Assembly (NCBI GenBank): GCA_029215795.1
Contig: JARDYH010000001.1
Location: 401,859,154-401,923,153 of the forward strand
DNA from: Anniella stebbinsi
Taxonomy: Eukaryota; Chordata; Lepidosauria; Squamata; Anniellidae
DNA: 64,000 nt
Direction: 5' to 3'
Below the pieces are notes generated by a model. The model was not told where the DNA came from, ran no database searches, and saw nothing but the letters and a program-made list of their open reading frames with translations. Position numbers and translations under genes: made by a program. Shown here piece after piece: positions 20,310-31,599 of this stretch. How positions within the stretch are numbered: the first letter of the stretch is position 1; the number at the start of each line of letters is the position of its first letter.

Positions 20310-21115
20310 ACCTTGATGCGAAGTGTGCTCAATAATGCAACAGCAACAAGAAAAACCAACAACATCTCTCTCTGATGGTAGTTCCCCCCCTTCCCCCCCA
20401 CTCCCCATAGTGATGAATCGGTTTAAAATAATATTTAAGAAGTCAGATCGATATTCCAGAAACACCCTCAGTGGTTCACCATCTGTTTATTTCCTGAAAC
20501 CATCACGCTGCCATGTTAACTATATAAAATTCTCATTGAACTATTTATATACGTCTTGTAAAAAGGAGACCTTTCAAAACTGCTGAAGTTTGTTTATTTC
20601 ACGTCCTTTCTCCAGCCCACATGAGTAATTCTAGTGGGGACTTGAGCTAAATGTGAGCAGAAAGGTTAAGCTACTGAAGGAGCCATCTTAATTTCTGTCA
20701 CTTTTAGGAAGGGAATCAGATATATCATTTATGGAATGATTGGTCATTACAGCAGCCATCCAGAATGTTGGACAGACGTTGTGGCCTTTGTACATTTCTC
20801 TTATTTTCCAAACAGAGGCATAATTAAAGAAATTCTGTATGCCCTTTTGATCAGCCATTTTGTAACCTGTTACTTTGCAATCCATGGACTGGTAGGCAGT
20901 CAGATAATGGCAAATATGAGATTGATGCCAATGGCATTCCTCACTAGGAAATAGTCAAAGGTCAGTAAGGGGTCAGTAATTTCCAACCTTTGGGCCACAC
21001 CTGGCCCTTTTGGGGTTCCCCAGGTGGCCACACTGCCTTTCCATCAGCCACCAACCATTTGGTGATTTCCTGGCTTTTGCGCATTTATCCCCATTCTAAA
21101 AGGTTGAAATGCCTC
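20310..21115. other. Intron, no recognisable repeat or exon
   Basis: Repeat-poor AT-rich sequence. Nothing could be supported. Confidence 0.4.
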
Positions 21116-21119
21116 CTGA

Positions 21120-21550
21120 TAGAACATAAGAGAAGTCCTGATGCTGGATCAGACCAAGGCTCCATCTAGTCCAGCTTCCTCTCCACACAGTGGCCAACCA
21201 GAGCTAGTGTAGTGTAGTGGCTAGAGTGTTGGACTGGGAGTCTGGAGATCCAGGTTCTAGTCCCCACTTGGCCATGGAAACCCGCTGGGTGACTTTGGGC
21301 CAGTCACAGACTCTCAGCCCAACCTACCTCACAGGGTTGTTGTTGTGAGGATAAAATGGAGAGGGGGAGGAGGATTATGTATGCCACCTAGGGTTCCTTG
21401 GAGGAAAAAAGGTGGGATATAAATGTAATAAATAAATTAAGAAATAAACCAGTTGTCAACCAGGGGCCCACAAGCTAGACATGGTGAAACAGCACTCTCC
21501 TGCCCATGTTCCCCAACAACTAGTGTACATAGGCATACTGCCTCTGATTA
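21120..21550 (+). mobile_element. Unclassified repeat (GGATCAGACCAAGGCTCC) split by a SINE
   Basis: The left part AACATAAGAGAAGTCC...AGTGGCCAACCAG (21122-21201) and the right part TTGTCAACCAGGGGCCC...GGCATACTGCCTCTG (about 21454-21550) belong to one old interspersed repeat. They are separated by the SINE at 21203-21440. AACCAG occurs on both sides of the SINE and is probably part of its target duplication. Confidence 0.6.
21203..21440 (+). mobile_element. tRNA-derived SINE (GGTTCTAGTCC B box), near full length
   Basis: Head AGTGGCTAGAGTGTTGGAC, B-box-like GGTTCTAGTCCCCACTTGG, body CAACCTACCTCACAGGG and tail GGTGGGATATAAATG with (TAAA)n. It is the cleanest copy in the window. Confidence 0.85.
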
Positions 21551-21576
21551 CTGGAGCTAATCGTATGGCTTATTTA

Positions 21577-21672
21577 CTTAGGACACAATCCTTATTAGTT
21601 ACCTAGGATGCATTATGGGAGCTGTAGAACTTTTTCTTTCTTTCTCAACCTGCATAGGATTGTGTCCTTAGT
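21577..21672. mobile_element. Short inverted-repeat element (TAGGACACAATCC)
   Basis: TTAGGACACAATCCTT at the left is inverted as AGGATTGTGTCCTTAG at the right, across about 95 bases. TTACT/TTATT-like sequence on both sides is too simple to call a target duplication. Confidence 0.6.
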
Positions 21673-21861
21673 TACTTATTTATTCTGCTATGACTTGGTT
21701 CAAACACCCTGATATGTCAGAAAGAAGAAAATACAATTAATGGAAAAGAAAAGATAAGAAAAAAACACCCATCGTCCACCCTGGCCTTAGAGATCCAGCA
21801 GGATTTTGGATTTGGTGGATGATCTACCACAGAATCTCCCCTCCCCACTAAGGCTGCTCTG

Positions 21862-21957
21862 CCCCAGTGCAATCCTACACATGTCTACTCAGAAGTAAGT
21901 CCCATTAAGTGCCTTAGATCATACTCTCAGGTAAGTCTGAATTGGATTGCAGCTTAT
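21862..21957. mobile_element. Small palindromic element (CAGAAGTAAG type)
   Basis: GTGCAATCCTACACATGTC with TACTCAGAAGTAAGTCCC faces an inverted CAGGTAAGTCTGAATTGG with ATTGCAG. Same family as the 8-kb cluster. Confidence 0.65.
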
Positions 21958-22589
21958 GTCAAGACTTTGAATAGTTGATTAAGGACACATGGGATACAGA
22001 CAGACACACATAAACATAACAAAAATAGCTTGAAATCCATACCGAGACAAAGAAAAGTTTGTCAGAAGAAAAATGAAATGCAACTGAGGAAAGGAACCAC
22101 TCCCTACAATGGATTGTTTTCAAATAATGTTCTCCAAGCAAATATGATTCATCTCTGCAGGCCTAATAAGGACAAAATATCTTAATGCGACGAAATAAAA
22201 ATAGTGCAAAACAAGGACAGGGCCTTCAACCGGAATATACAAGCTTAGTTACGTGACTGGTTAATGCGTATATTTTATTAGTGGAATACTCTTGAAATAG
22301 AAGAATTTCTTGGAGTAAACAAACGGCATTCCATCGGAGTCATTCCCACAAACTTCTAATGGACAACCAGTGATGAAATGTCGATCTCTATCAATGGTAC
22401 GCTATTGGTTGAATGAGAGAGAATTGCCTTCCCAACGCCCAGAATGATGCAGAGTAGAAGGAATTTTCCAAAGAGCAGGCTTCGAAGATAAATCAGGCAA
22501 TGGATGTTAGCAAGGATGCAAGCTTTACGAGCTCAGGATTCAACTTCCCATTCCCCTGGGGAGGGATCTGATATAGAGTTGATGTAGAG
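21958..22589. other. Intron, no recognisable feature
   Basis: Nothing could be supported. Confidence 0.4.
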
Positions 22590-22668
22590 TTAACTTTTGT
22601 GACCTGCCCAGAGAGCGTCGGCTATTGGGCGGTCTAGAAATGCAATAAATAAATAAATAAATAAATGT
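22590..22668 (+). mobile_element. L2-type LINE 3' tail
   Basis: GACCTGCCCAGAGAGCGTC with GGCTATTGGGCGGTCTAG followed by (AAATA)n, the usual L2-type 3' terminus, very strongly truncated. Confidence 0.8.
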
Positions 22669-22804
22669 AGAGTTGAATCAAAATTTCTTAGAAGGCTTTT
22701 TTTTAGGAGAACATTTTCATGAATTTTCTTTTACTCATCCCCTAGAAGAGGAAAGACGCTTTGTAGAATATCCTCCCAAGATTCCCACCCCCTGGGTATT
22801 TTTT

Positions 22805-22890
22805 TGTAGCGACCATCATTTTCCTACCACAATGCCCCAGAACCATGCTAGTTCTGGAGCACTGTGGATGATAGAAAATGGTGGTCAGGT
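22805..22890. repeat. Hairpin element (GACCATCATTTTC type)
   Basis: GACCATCATTTTCCTACCAC is imperfectly inverted as GTGGATGATAGAAAATGGTG. It is related to the foldback at 6900-7075. Confidence 0.55.
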
Positions 22891-23034
22891 TGCTAACACA
22901 GTTGTTGCTGCTGCCCTTGCAGGAGCAGCAAAAAAGGAAATGTAGGGAAAGAGAACTAAGCCGTGCTATTACCACTGGTCATAGAACGCCACATTGTCCA
23001 CAAGCTGGTGGGGAATTTCTCCTCCCCTTGGAGA

Positions 23035-23470
23035 ATTATTATTATTATTTATTACATTTTTATACTGCCCCATAGTCGAAACCCTCTAGGCGGTTTACAA
23101 AAATTAAAAACTTTGGACATTAAAAATTGATATACAAAAATTTTAAAACATAAAAACATAAAAACAGACAACATATAAAAACAGTGTACATTTAAAACAG
23201 CTGCGAACTCTCAGCTAGGCCTAAATATAGTTCTGGGGTCAATTAAAAACTCAGTATATGCTGTTAAATGCCTGGGAGAAGAGGAAAGTCTTGACCTGGC
23301 GCTGAAAAGATAACAATGTTGGTGCCAGGCGAGCCTCATCGGGGAGATTGTTCCATAGTTGGAGGGCCACCACTAAGAAGGCCCTCTCCCTTCTTGCCGA
23401 CCTCCAAGCTTCCCTTGAGGTAGGCACCCAGAGGAGAGCCTCAGATGTTGAGAGTAGTGTATAAGTTGGT
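23035..23470 (-). mobile_element. LINE 3' region, reverse
   Basis: The 3' tail (TTTTATACTGCCCCATAGTC, CCTCTAGGCGGTTTAC) is followed by the antisense of the C-terminal coding remnant (GGGGAGATTGTTCCATAG, GAGGGCCACCACTAAGAAGG). It is a typical 5'-truncated L2-like copy. Confidence 0.65.
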
Positions 23471-24028
23471 TCATGTTGGGAGAGGTGAAATGGCCCTCAC
23501 AATTGTGCTGGCTACAAATAGGGTGGAGAATTCTGGGTGGCCATTTCTTCGGAACTCCTGTCGGATGGGAATGATTTGTTTCAGGAACCATTCCCAGAGA
23601 AGGAAATCTGTGAATTAAACACCCCATCTTAGGCTCCCATGGTAGGGAAGCCCCAGGTGCTGGAATGCTCAAATCCTCTGAGCTTGAAGAAGTAAGTCTT
23701 CTCTCTAAATCTTTAATCCAGGGGTGCAAATCTGGCCCATGCCCCTGGCCTCACTCCCTTGTCCTATAACCACCTGTTGTTTGGTGGTTTCCTAGCTTTG
23801 CCCCCCCCCCCCACCAGTTCTAAAGATTTGTATGCTGCTTTTTCAAAGATGCAGGCAAGGGGGAGGTATGGGGTCCCTGTATTCCCCCTTCCCATGATTG
23901 AAAAACCTCCCCAACATCTTGGGAAAGGAAGATTGAGTTGGAAAAAATAACAAGGGAGAAAAGGTCAAGCGGCTCCTCTCTATTGGTCCTTCCTTTGCTT
24001 CATATTGTAGCCTGGCCTGTCTGACTGA
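23471..24028. other. Intron, no recognisable feature
   Basis: Contains a C10 run near 23802. Nothing else could be supported. Confidence 0.4.
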
Positions 24029-24345
24029 CTATGGAAAGGAGGACAGGGCTGCTGTATCTTTAACAGTTGCATAGAAATGGGAATTTCAGCATGTGTCATT
24101 TGTATGCATGCAGCACCTGGTCACATCCCCTCTTCGTCACAACAGTTTAAGCTGCAGGAGCACTGCCCTCTTTTGTATCTGTTCAAGGGGGCAGGGCTCC
24201 TGCAGCTTGAACATTTGTGATGAAGAGGGAATGTCACCAGGTGCTGCATGCATACAAATGACACCTGCTGAAATTCCCTTTTCTATGCAACTGTTAAAGG
24301 TGCAGGAGCCCAGTCCTCCTTTCCACAGGGTCACCCTGTCTGATT
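24029..24345. mobile_element. Foldback hAT-like element, older copy
   Basis: About 315 bp, almost entirely palindromic: GGAAAGGAGGACAGGGCTGC at the left against GCCCAGTCCTCCTTTCC at the right, and CAGCACCTGGTCACATCCCC against GTCACCAGGTGCTGCATGC inside. Same family as 43437-43754. The outer ends are eroded. CTGTCTGA on both sides may be the target duplication. Confidence 0.7.
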
Positions 24346-24409
24346 GTGACTGAAGAACAAAACAAAAAGAGCAGATTTTTTTATTCAAACCTCATCAGTA
24401 GAACAAAGG

Positions 24410-24412
<3 letters not shown>

Positions 24413-24450
<38 letters not shown>
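24413..24450. repeat. (TA)n microsatellite
   Basis: Pure TA repeat of about 38 bases. Confidence 0.95.
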
Positions 24451-24453
<3 letters not shown>

Positions 24454-25126
24454 TGTAGAGTAAGTGGCTGACTTTTTGACCCGCTGCTACCCACTGTATG
24501 GCAGCTAGGAAGCACATACAAGGCCAAGGACATCAGAGTTTAAGAAAACAACTACTCTACATTTTTTCCTTGTTCTTCTCTGCCATGTGGCATAATTAAA
24601 ACCACCGCAACCATAACAACCCCGAGACTGAAATGACACGGAACTGTAGTAATCAAGTGGCTGACGGTTCATAGGAAGAATGCTTTTGTTTCAAGACTGC
24701 ATACTGATAAAAACACACATATATTTTAGTGCCTTTACTCAAAGGGTTTCACACTATTTTGCAATGTCTTTTAGTGGATGGCCCGTCTGTGGATTTTGGC
24801 ATGTGCTTCCCATGGACAATTCAGTATATTTACGTTTTACAAAACCGTACGAGACAGAACCCATAATTTAAAATGATGATGACTTTTTAACAAAACAAAC
24901 AAGACGGGTAGAAAAAAACAAATCCCTGCCAGTACAGTCATGCATAGAGCCAACATGAAGGGCTTAAGCCCACAATGGATTGGAGCTGTCCCTGGGAACT
25001 AAGATTATGGGAGAGTCACACACGTCCTGGGTTTGCCACAGGCAGCTGGTCGGCCAGTGCCTGAAGAGAATGGTGGATTAGATGGACCTCTGTTAGGGCC
25101 ATTGGAACGCTCTACTTGACCTAGGG
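24451..25126. other. Intron, no recognisable feature
   Basis: Nothing could be supported. Confidence 0.4.
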
Positions 25127-25250
25127 AACGACTATTGCCTGAAACCCTGGAAAGACTTTGCTGCCAGTCAGTGTTGAAGATGCTGGACTAGGTGTGTCAA
25201 TGGTCAGCCTCAGTAGAAGGCAACTTCCTACACTCCTATATTCTTGTGAC
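25127..25250 (+). mobile_element. Sauria-type SINE, 3' body
   Basis: TGCCTGAAACCCTGGAAAG with GCTGCCAGTCAGTGTTG and AAGGCAACTTCCTAC is the 3' half of the SINE. The tRNA-like head is missing or unrecognisable. Confidence 0.7.
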
Positions 25251-25840
25251 CTGCATGGTTTTCCCTCAAACATAATAGGGATAGAGAGGGACTTGGAGGA
25301 TGGTTTTATTTCAGTGTTCCAGACTGCAGGGTGATTGCTTCTGAGGAGGAGGCACAGGGACCTCCAAGGACCTGGCAACACAAAGTACATCCTGCCTAGG
25401 GTGTAAATTTCAAAAAGTCTATTTATACATAGCTCCACTCCTTCCTGTTCCCACCATCCACATGGGGACAGCACATTTGGAGTCAAGGCACTTGAAATGT
25501 GTAGAATCATAGAATCATAGAATAGTTGAGCTGGAAGGGGCCTAGAAGGCCATCGAGTCCAACCCCCTGCTCAGTGCAGGAATCCACCTTAAAACATCCC
25601 TTACAGATGGATGTCCAGCTGCCTCTTGAAGGCCTCTAGTGTGGGAGAATGCACCACCTCCCTAGGTCATTGGTTCCATTGTCATACTGCTCTAACAATT
25701 AGGATTTTTTTCCTGATGTCCAGCCGGAATCTGGCTTCCTGTAACTTGACATGTTACAAAGGGTGTAGCACCAATGCTGAACGGTAGGGAAGAGACAAAG
25801 TCTGGTGCTGGTTGACGTGTGTTTTTTATTTCAAATTAAA

Positions 25841-25877
25841 AGCTCAACGTTTCGGAAAAAATCCTTCCTCAGGAGCT
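25841..25877 (-). ncRNA. Hammerhead-like ribozyme motif, left arm (decayed)
   Basis: On the - strand, AGCTC precedes the core CTGAGGA, then a U-rich hairpin, then GAA, ACGTT and GAGCT. Stem I can pair AGCUC with GAGCU perfectly. Stem II pairs only GGA with UCC, with a mismatch next to the core, so cleavage is doubtful. Confidence 0.55.
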
Positions 25878-26058
25878 GTGTCTCCACACACGTTGCCTAG
25901 AAAAATTAAGAACTTTTATCAGAATAAAACTCCTTCCGCAATTTGTCTTTGAAGGCTGCATTCTTTCTGCAAGTGTCCATCTATAACGGACAAATTGCGG
26001 AAGGAGTTTTATTCTGATAAAAGTTCTTAATTTTTCTAGGCAACGTGTGTGGAGACAC

Positions 26059-26095
26059 AGTTCCTGAGGAAGGATTTTTCCTGAAACGTTGAGCT
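26059..26095 (+). ncRNA. Type I hammerhead-like ribozyme motif, right arm
   Basis: AGTTC + CTGAGGA + AGGATTTTTCCT + GAA + ACGTT + GAGCT. The core CUGANGA...GAA is intact, stem II is AGGA/UCCU with a U4 loop, and stem I is AGUUC/GAGCU with one G-U pair. Stem III is only the self-complementary ACGU, as in minimal retroelement hammerheads that work as dimers. The predicted cleavage is after the T at 26090. Activity is untested. Confidence 0.6.
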
Positions 26096-26215
26096 TTTAA
26101 TTTGAAATAAAAAACACACGTCAACCAGCACCAGACTTTGTCTCTTCCCTACCTTCCTGTAACTTGAGCCCGTTATTCCACGTCCTGCACTCTGGGATGA
26201 TCAAGAAGAGAAGAG

Positions 26216-26535
26216 ATGTCTGGCTGTTATCAAGGAATTGTCCACAAGACTGAGGACTGCCTTGGTTGGATGCTATGGAGGCCAACTTTGGATGCTCTGT
26301 CCCTGTGTAGACATGGAAAGGCAGCAGAGGTGAGCACAGCCTTGGCTGTACTCCATTTGATGGGCAGGGTTGGCCCAGAAATATTGTCTGAACCAATCCA
26401 TTTCCTTGCTGGATCAGGTCAAAATCTGTCTCATTGAGGGTTGGGAGAACCATGGCTGCCCAAGCGCACTGAAATTCTTAGAACTTTACTTCAAAGCTCA
26501 GTATGGCTTATTCCTTATTTGTGATCTTTTTTCTT
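26216..26535. other. Intron, no recognisable feature
   Basis: Nothing could be supported. Confidence 0.4.
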
Positions 26536-26738
26536 TTGGTTCATTCGAATGGGGAAAGTTGTGCATTTTTCACAAGCTGCGCCTTTTGAGAAAGTTCTAC
26601 GTTTTTCAAGTGCAGAATGTGAACATTCAGGAATTTGTGGACATTTCCTGCGAATATGTGCTCCTAGTTGTGTTTGGGGTTGTGAATAGACCATTCTTGA
26701 GTGTTTTGTGCACTGAAATGAAATTTGCATGCATCCCT
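26536..26738. mobile_element. AT-rich hAT-like fragment (ends CATCCCTA)
   Basis: GTGCATTTTTCACAAGC and TTGCATGCATCCCTA at the right end resemble the AT-rich element at 34943-35358. The left end is not identified. Confidence 0.35.
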
Positions 26739-27989
26739 AGTCTCATCCACCATTTTGTATCCAACAGCAGCCAGCCAAGTACCTGCAGAAGCTCCAGTTA
26801 GGAGAGCGGTGACCATCGGTCACTTGTCCCCATCGTATGGAAGGATATACAAATACTACCCCATGGAGATGATCTCATCGGGTAATACCATGTTGTGCCT
26901 GTGTGCTTGGGACTTGTCACTCACGTAACAGGACTTTGGCACATCTAAAAAATAACCCAAAATGACTTGAAATGCTCATTTTCAGACCAGGGCAGCTGAA
27001 TGGGCCTTGGAGAAGGAAAATCTACTCAACTGTTCAATCTAGGGTATGTTTAGAGGCCCCAAGGCTCCATTGTGTAACTGGTGAGTCTTGCGAATGCAAC
27101 AGGATGAGAGGAGGTGGAAAAGTCCCAATTAGATGCTGCCCATCGTGTTCTTTACAGGGCTTGTGAAATTCAAATCCTCCTCCCGCTTTGTAAAAGATGC
27201 TCTTTAGGACTTTACAGTTTCATTTCCCCTTTTCAATCTCATCCATGGAACTGCCATTTCCTTGGGAAGCAAAATGTAACCATTGTGGCTGAGGTGCTGA
27301 TGGATTTGGTTCATGCGCCCCGGAGAATAAACGGTTCGCACAGGGGCTCCCCTCCCGACTCCTATTGCATTTAAAAGTGAGCCTGGTTGGCCATGTCATT
27401 TTGATAAATAATGGCTTCCGAGCGCCTTCTTACCTCTTTTCTTCTCCCTCGGGCTCACACATTTTTCTTAAGACATGCAAACTGAATGTGTAAAGGAGTT
27501 AAAGAAGGAATGTGAACCTTAACCCCCCGTTGAATAGGACGGAATTAACTGGGCAGCATGGTGCTGTTTTCCTACTCAAAGATGCTGCGTTCACATGGTG
27601 GTCTTGCTGAGAACTTGTAGTTAATTCTAAATAAGGTGCAAGTCTGGAGTCTCCAGGTTGGGATGGAACCAGCCAAAGGTTTCTCTCCACAGCAATGGAG
27701 CCACAAAAGCAAAAGGGATTATTGTTCTACAACAGGATTGCAAAAGAAACATCCACGTTGCTTCAGTTTGCCAGCAAATGCTCTTAAATTTGCATATCCA
27801 AGAAACCTCTGTGCGCCAATAATGAGGTTGGAGAGGAGGTTTTAAATTTCCCTGGCCTTCTCATGGGCGGGCTGGCTTTGTATAAATAGGGATTTGTTTT
27901 TCCCTGAGAGGACATTCAGAGATGCACAGTCCTTGCATAAGTCTGAAGTGGTATAGACCAGCAGAGCTGCCCCAAGACAATTTTGCTTC
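26739..27989. other. Intron, no recognisable repeat or exon
   Basis: About 1.25 kb without repeats I recognise. Possibly single-copy intronic sequence. Confidence 0.4.
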
Positions 27990-28602
27990 CAGAGATGAAG
28001 GACAGGATGGTGCACCCTCCCTGGGATGGCATCAAGGTTAGGCCTGGTTGGGCATCTGCCATGGACCCACACTACAGCAGGGGTCAACAGACAAAAGCCT
28101 CCTGGACTTACTCCTCCCCTTCCCCACAATGCTACCTGCTTGTTCAGTGCCTCTATGTCTGGCCCAGACACCAGTGGTGGTGAGAAGGAGCAGCCTTAGA
28201 TGCTACACTTCCTATTTGCTCACCAGTGGTAGCAACTTTGAGAAAGAGGACCAAGAGCAGGTGGTGACAATAGGAACGGGAAAGCCACGGGGGCATTGTG
28301 GTATAGTGTAGTGTAGTGTGGTGGAGTGTTGGACTTGGAGTCGGGAGATGTGGGTTCTAGTCCCCACTCGGCCATGTAAGCTCCCTGGATGTCTTTGGCC
28401 CAGTCACAGACTCTCAGCCCAATCTACCTCACAGGGTTGTTGTTGTGAAGGTAAAATGGAGAGGAGGAGGATTGTGTGTGCCACCTTGGCTTCCTTGAGG
28501 AGGAGAAAAGGTGGGATATAAATGCAATAATAAATAATAAACATAAAAATTGAGGGTGTTTTGCCCAAGGGCCCTGAAAAACCTGGAGCTGGCACTGACC
28601 GT
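27990..28602 (+). mobile_element. Unclassified CAGGGCC-type element, copy C, split by a SINE
   Basis: GGCATCAAGGTTAGGCCTGG, GGGCATCTGCCATGGACCC and CTGGCCCAGACACCAG match copies A, B and D. The end TTGCCCAAGGGCCCTGAAAA and CCTGGAGCTGGCACTG follow after the SINE at 28292-28545. Confidence 0.6.
28292..28545 (+). mobile_element. tRNA-derived SINE (GGTTCTAGTCC B box)
   Basis: GTTGGACTTGGAGTCGGG, GGTTCTAGTCCCCACTCGG and CAATCTACCTCACAGGG, then GGTGGGATATAAATGC with a TAA-rich tail. It lies inside copy C and so is younger than it. Confidence 0.85.
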
Positions 28603-29784
28603 CCCCCCTCAAATGCATACTCCATTGCATACATCATGGAAAGTGCATACAAAATGTGTATATTACAGGGGATAGCATTAAAATGCATTATATATTAGGA
28701 CAATTTCTTGTAAAAATGTATATATTGAGCAAAATTGAACCCCCAAATGCCTATTTTAGGAGAAATGCACCAAAAATGCTTACGGATTTTCATGTGAAGT
28801 TAAAGTAGTATCAAAGTTCTGAAAGAATTAAATTTAAGAATGGAGACATGAGAAATTTAGAGGAATTTAAATCATTTGGGCACCTATTCATATACTTCCC
28901 CTCTATACCTTTACTAAGATAAACACCACCGTTGCATAGTTGTCATATGTACATCCTACAAAGATGGAGGGTGGTGTTAAAATATTTTAATTAATAAGCA
29001 AATAAGTGAAATATTCTAATAGTAAGATATATTCAGTCCTCCAATCCCAATCTCAATATCTACATGTGGGTCAAAATGATAGCACAAAGAGAGGTACATG
29101 AGCAATCTCAGAGGAATCTTTAGGGGATCAAAAACCAAGGGGGACCCTGAAACAGCCCAATGTGAACTCTTAGCATGTTCATTTGTGATGGAGTGCTGGC
29201 TTGACCTTTGGTGGTGGTGGTGGTGGGCAGAACCCAGAAAATCAGTGTGGTTGTGGTGATGGGTGGGACGGAATAGAGTATACGTGAAAAGGCCATGGCT
29301 GGCTGGAACCCTGAACAGTAGCAGTACATGTTTGGTTTCAGGCTCCGCTTGTTGCAGTAAACTTTTTAGCTCTCCTGTCAGATCGGTATTGTGGTCCCAT
29401 TACATGGCAGATGATTTTTTGTAACTTCTTCTTTTTTTAAAAAAAGAAAGAACAGTAACTATATTAAATTAAGTTATTGGGATGATTGTTGGAAGGCACA
29501 GTTGGAATGCTGTCATATATTTGCTTTGGATTCCTTGTTCCTTCCTCCGCTGCAGAAAATGGCTGATCCATCATTGAGGTCAAGGAGAAGGTCCTGGGAG
29601 TTGGCCGTCATTGGGCTGAATTAGAATGTGGGCAAAACAATCCCTGAAAAGAAGCTAAACAGATATGGGAGAAAAATGCATGCTTTTGAGGGGAGATTGG
29701 GTGGAGGAGACAACTAGGTTGGCAGGATTGGAGTGGGTGATGTTAGCGTCTTTGTTGGCCCTGTCATGCTGATGTAGAGATGGT
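28603..29784. other. Intron, mostly no recognisable feature
   Basis: Near 28730-28890 there is sequence like the AT-rich hAT-like family (GGAGAAATGCACCAAAAATG). The rest is unassigned. Confidence 0.4.
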
Positions 29785-29995
29785 GGATGGTATATATATA
29801 TATATGCATTTCAGGCATTTCTGTACAACCCTTCGTAATACTTATCCCAGGATGGTTTACAAGGCCAATTAAAAAAGAAAATATATACTGAAACAACTAC
29901 ACTTCAAACAGTCAACACTACAAAATGATAGGCAGTTAGAACAGTAGAGTGAAAATCTTCCAGTCCTAATATTACAAGTACAGCTACCTTCCAGC
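29785..29995 (-). mobile_element. LINE 3' tail fragment, reverse
   Basis: After a short (TA)n tract (29790-29805), GGATGGTTTACAAGGCC with AATTAAAAAAGAAAATAT is the antisense of a LINE 3' tail. It is weakly supported. Confidence 0.4.
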
Positions 29996-30056
29996 ACTTA
30001 AATAACTTCATGAGGATGCCTGGGAGAATCAAAACGCCTTAGGCTGCAACCCCATA

Positions 30057-30175
30057 TGCCAGCCTTCCTCAACCCGGCACCCTCCAGATGTGGGGGGACT
30101 ATATTTCCCATCAATATTGGGGATACTGGGAGTTGTAGTCCACCACATCCAAATGGTGCCAGGTTGAGGGAGGCT
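30057..30175. mobile_element. Palindromic DNA-transposon derivative (CAACCCGGCACCCTCCAG type)
   Basis: GCCAGCCTTCCTCAACCCGG against CCAGGTTGAGGGAGGCTG, with GGGAGTTGTAGTCCACC inside. Same family as 2382-2517. Confidence 0.7.
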
Positions 30176-31599
30176 GAATTACTTACTGCTGCTGTGCTCC
30201 TGCTCATTCAATTGTGCTGGCAGGACCAATTAACAGGAGTTTGCTTCTTAAATTCCCGCTGCCCCAGAAATGAACAGAAATGCTTGTTTTGGGGTCGGCA
30301 CAGGTTAGTGAAGCTCCCTTCTTTGAGCTCTGCTGATGTGCCCTATTCTGGAAAGGAATATTTCCACTTGGGTCTGGTTCCGTTAAGAACCGCTAGCTCC
30401 CTAATGCACTAGTGGTCAGTCTTGCTGGTACAGGGGCAACATAGGATACAACCCAATATTTGGTTGGGTGCGGAGGACTTTTTGTTTGGGAACACATGAT
30501 GATGTAGCCCACATCCAATCCACAAAGGAAATGTAACATCTTCATCAGGGCTCACTTCTGCCCCACATTTGCACTATGGGACCAACGATATTGGCATCGA
30601 ATCCAGGGGTGTTGTAAAGTTTATTGAGCTAATGTAAACAAAAGGTTTTTTTTAAAACATAAATACTAAGCATTGTTTTTTTTACAAGGAAATAACTCCT
30701 GCTTTCAGATTCTGGTTTTAATTACATGTATTTTGTTTCTCAAGTGCCATCTATGTACTTCATACGAACGAGCCGGGAGGTCCCTTTCCAAGCAAAATTA
30801 CCACCTAGGAAATGAGAGAAGGTGAACAATAGAGAAAAGAGAGGGAGATGAAGGCGGGCGGAAAAATGTGCCCTAAACAATTGTGATGCCGTTCAAACGA
30901 TATTAGCACTCAGGGTGTCTTCTTTGGATACGTGGGAGAGCAACATTTGCTCAAGGGGGTGTAGTCTTTCCTTCAAGGACAAAGGGTTTCTTTGGGTCAT
31001 GAGACTGGAGCTGGCATCTGCCTCAGCCTCCACCACCTCTTCCTTGTTTAGTCCAAAGTTACACCCCTGCGGCAGACGCCGCAACACTTTCATCTCTCGC
31101 TCGGCAGGAAACAAAGAGAGCCCCGAGCCAAACGAGAAGGAAGTTTCTAATTATACACAATAGCTACTACGTTAGGAGCCACTTGGCCAAGAAAGGCAAA
31201 AGAACAATACTTGGAATCCAAACCAACCCAGTTATGTTGCACCATGACGGTTGGATTGAGGTGGAGGCAGGCTTGATACCCGGGACATCTGTGCTTTGCA
31301 GTCTTAGTTGGCACCTGGATTTTGTCATATTTTGAACAGAGTGAGGGCTGATGGATCCACTGAAGTTGGCCTTTGCTCATTGATTCATTCTTATGACCAG
31401 ACTCAGGCAAGGGGATTTTTTCAACTCCCCACCTCCCCGGTGTGAACAGAGGCATGGACAGAGTTCCCACTTTCTGCGCTATGGCTGTTCATTTTCTTGT
31501 GCCTTGTTTAGGCCCATGCACAAGAGTGAGCAGCTGGAGGACATCAGAAGACAATTCTGCCAGAGACTCCAGCAATCATCATATCGGATTCAGGAAGGA
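30176..31599. other. Intron, repeat-poor stretch
   Basis: About 1.4 kb in which no repeat was recognised. Candidate single-copy intronic sequence. Confidence 0.4.

Larger units (their letters stand above)
25750..26152. mobile_element. Penelope-like foldback insertion with two inverted 164-bp arms
   Basis: Arms 25784-25947 and 25989-26152 are inverted copies, about 95% or more alike by eye, around a 41-base spacer. Another 34 bases (25750-25783) precede the left arm. CTTCCTGTAACTTGA is present at 25735-25749 and 26153-26167, a 15-bp target duplication. Arms contain GAAACGTTGAGC and an A-rich AAATAAAAAACACACG stretch. Known: Penelope-like retroelements often have inverted terminal repeats, variable target duplications and hammerhead motifs. 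There is no reverse transcriptase here, so class is inferred. Confidence 0.7.
25503..26215 (-). mobile_element. CR1 LINE 3' end, split by a foldback insertion
   Basis: The CR1 3' tail (AGAATCATAGAATCATAG) starts at 25503 and reads backwards through GGCCATCGAGTCCAACCCC and GCCGGAATCTGGCTTCC. It is interrupted at 25750 and resumes at 26168 as GCCCGTTATTCCACGTCC. Joined across the insertion it is an ordinary 5'-truncated CR1 copy. Confidence 0.9.
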
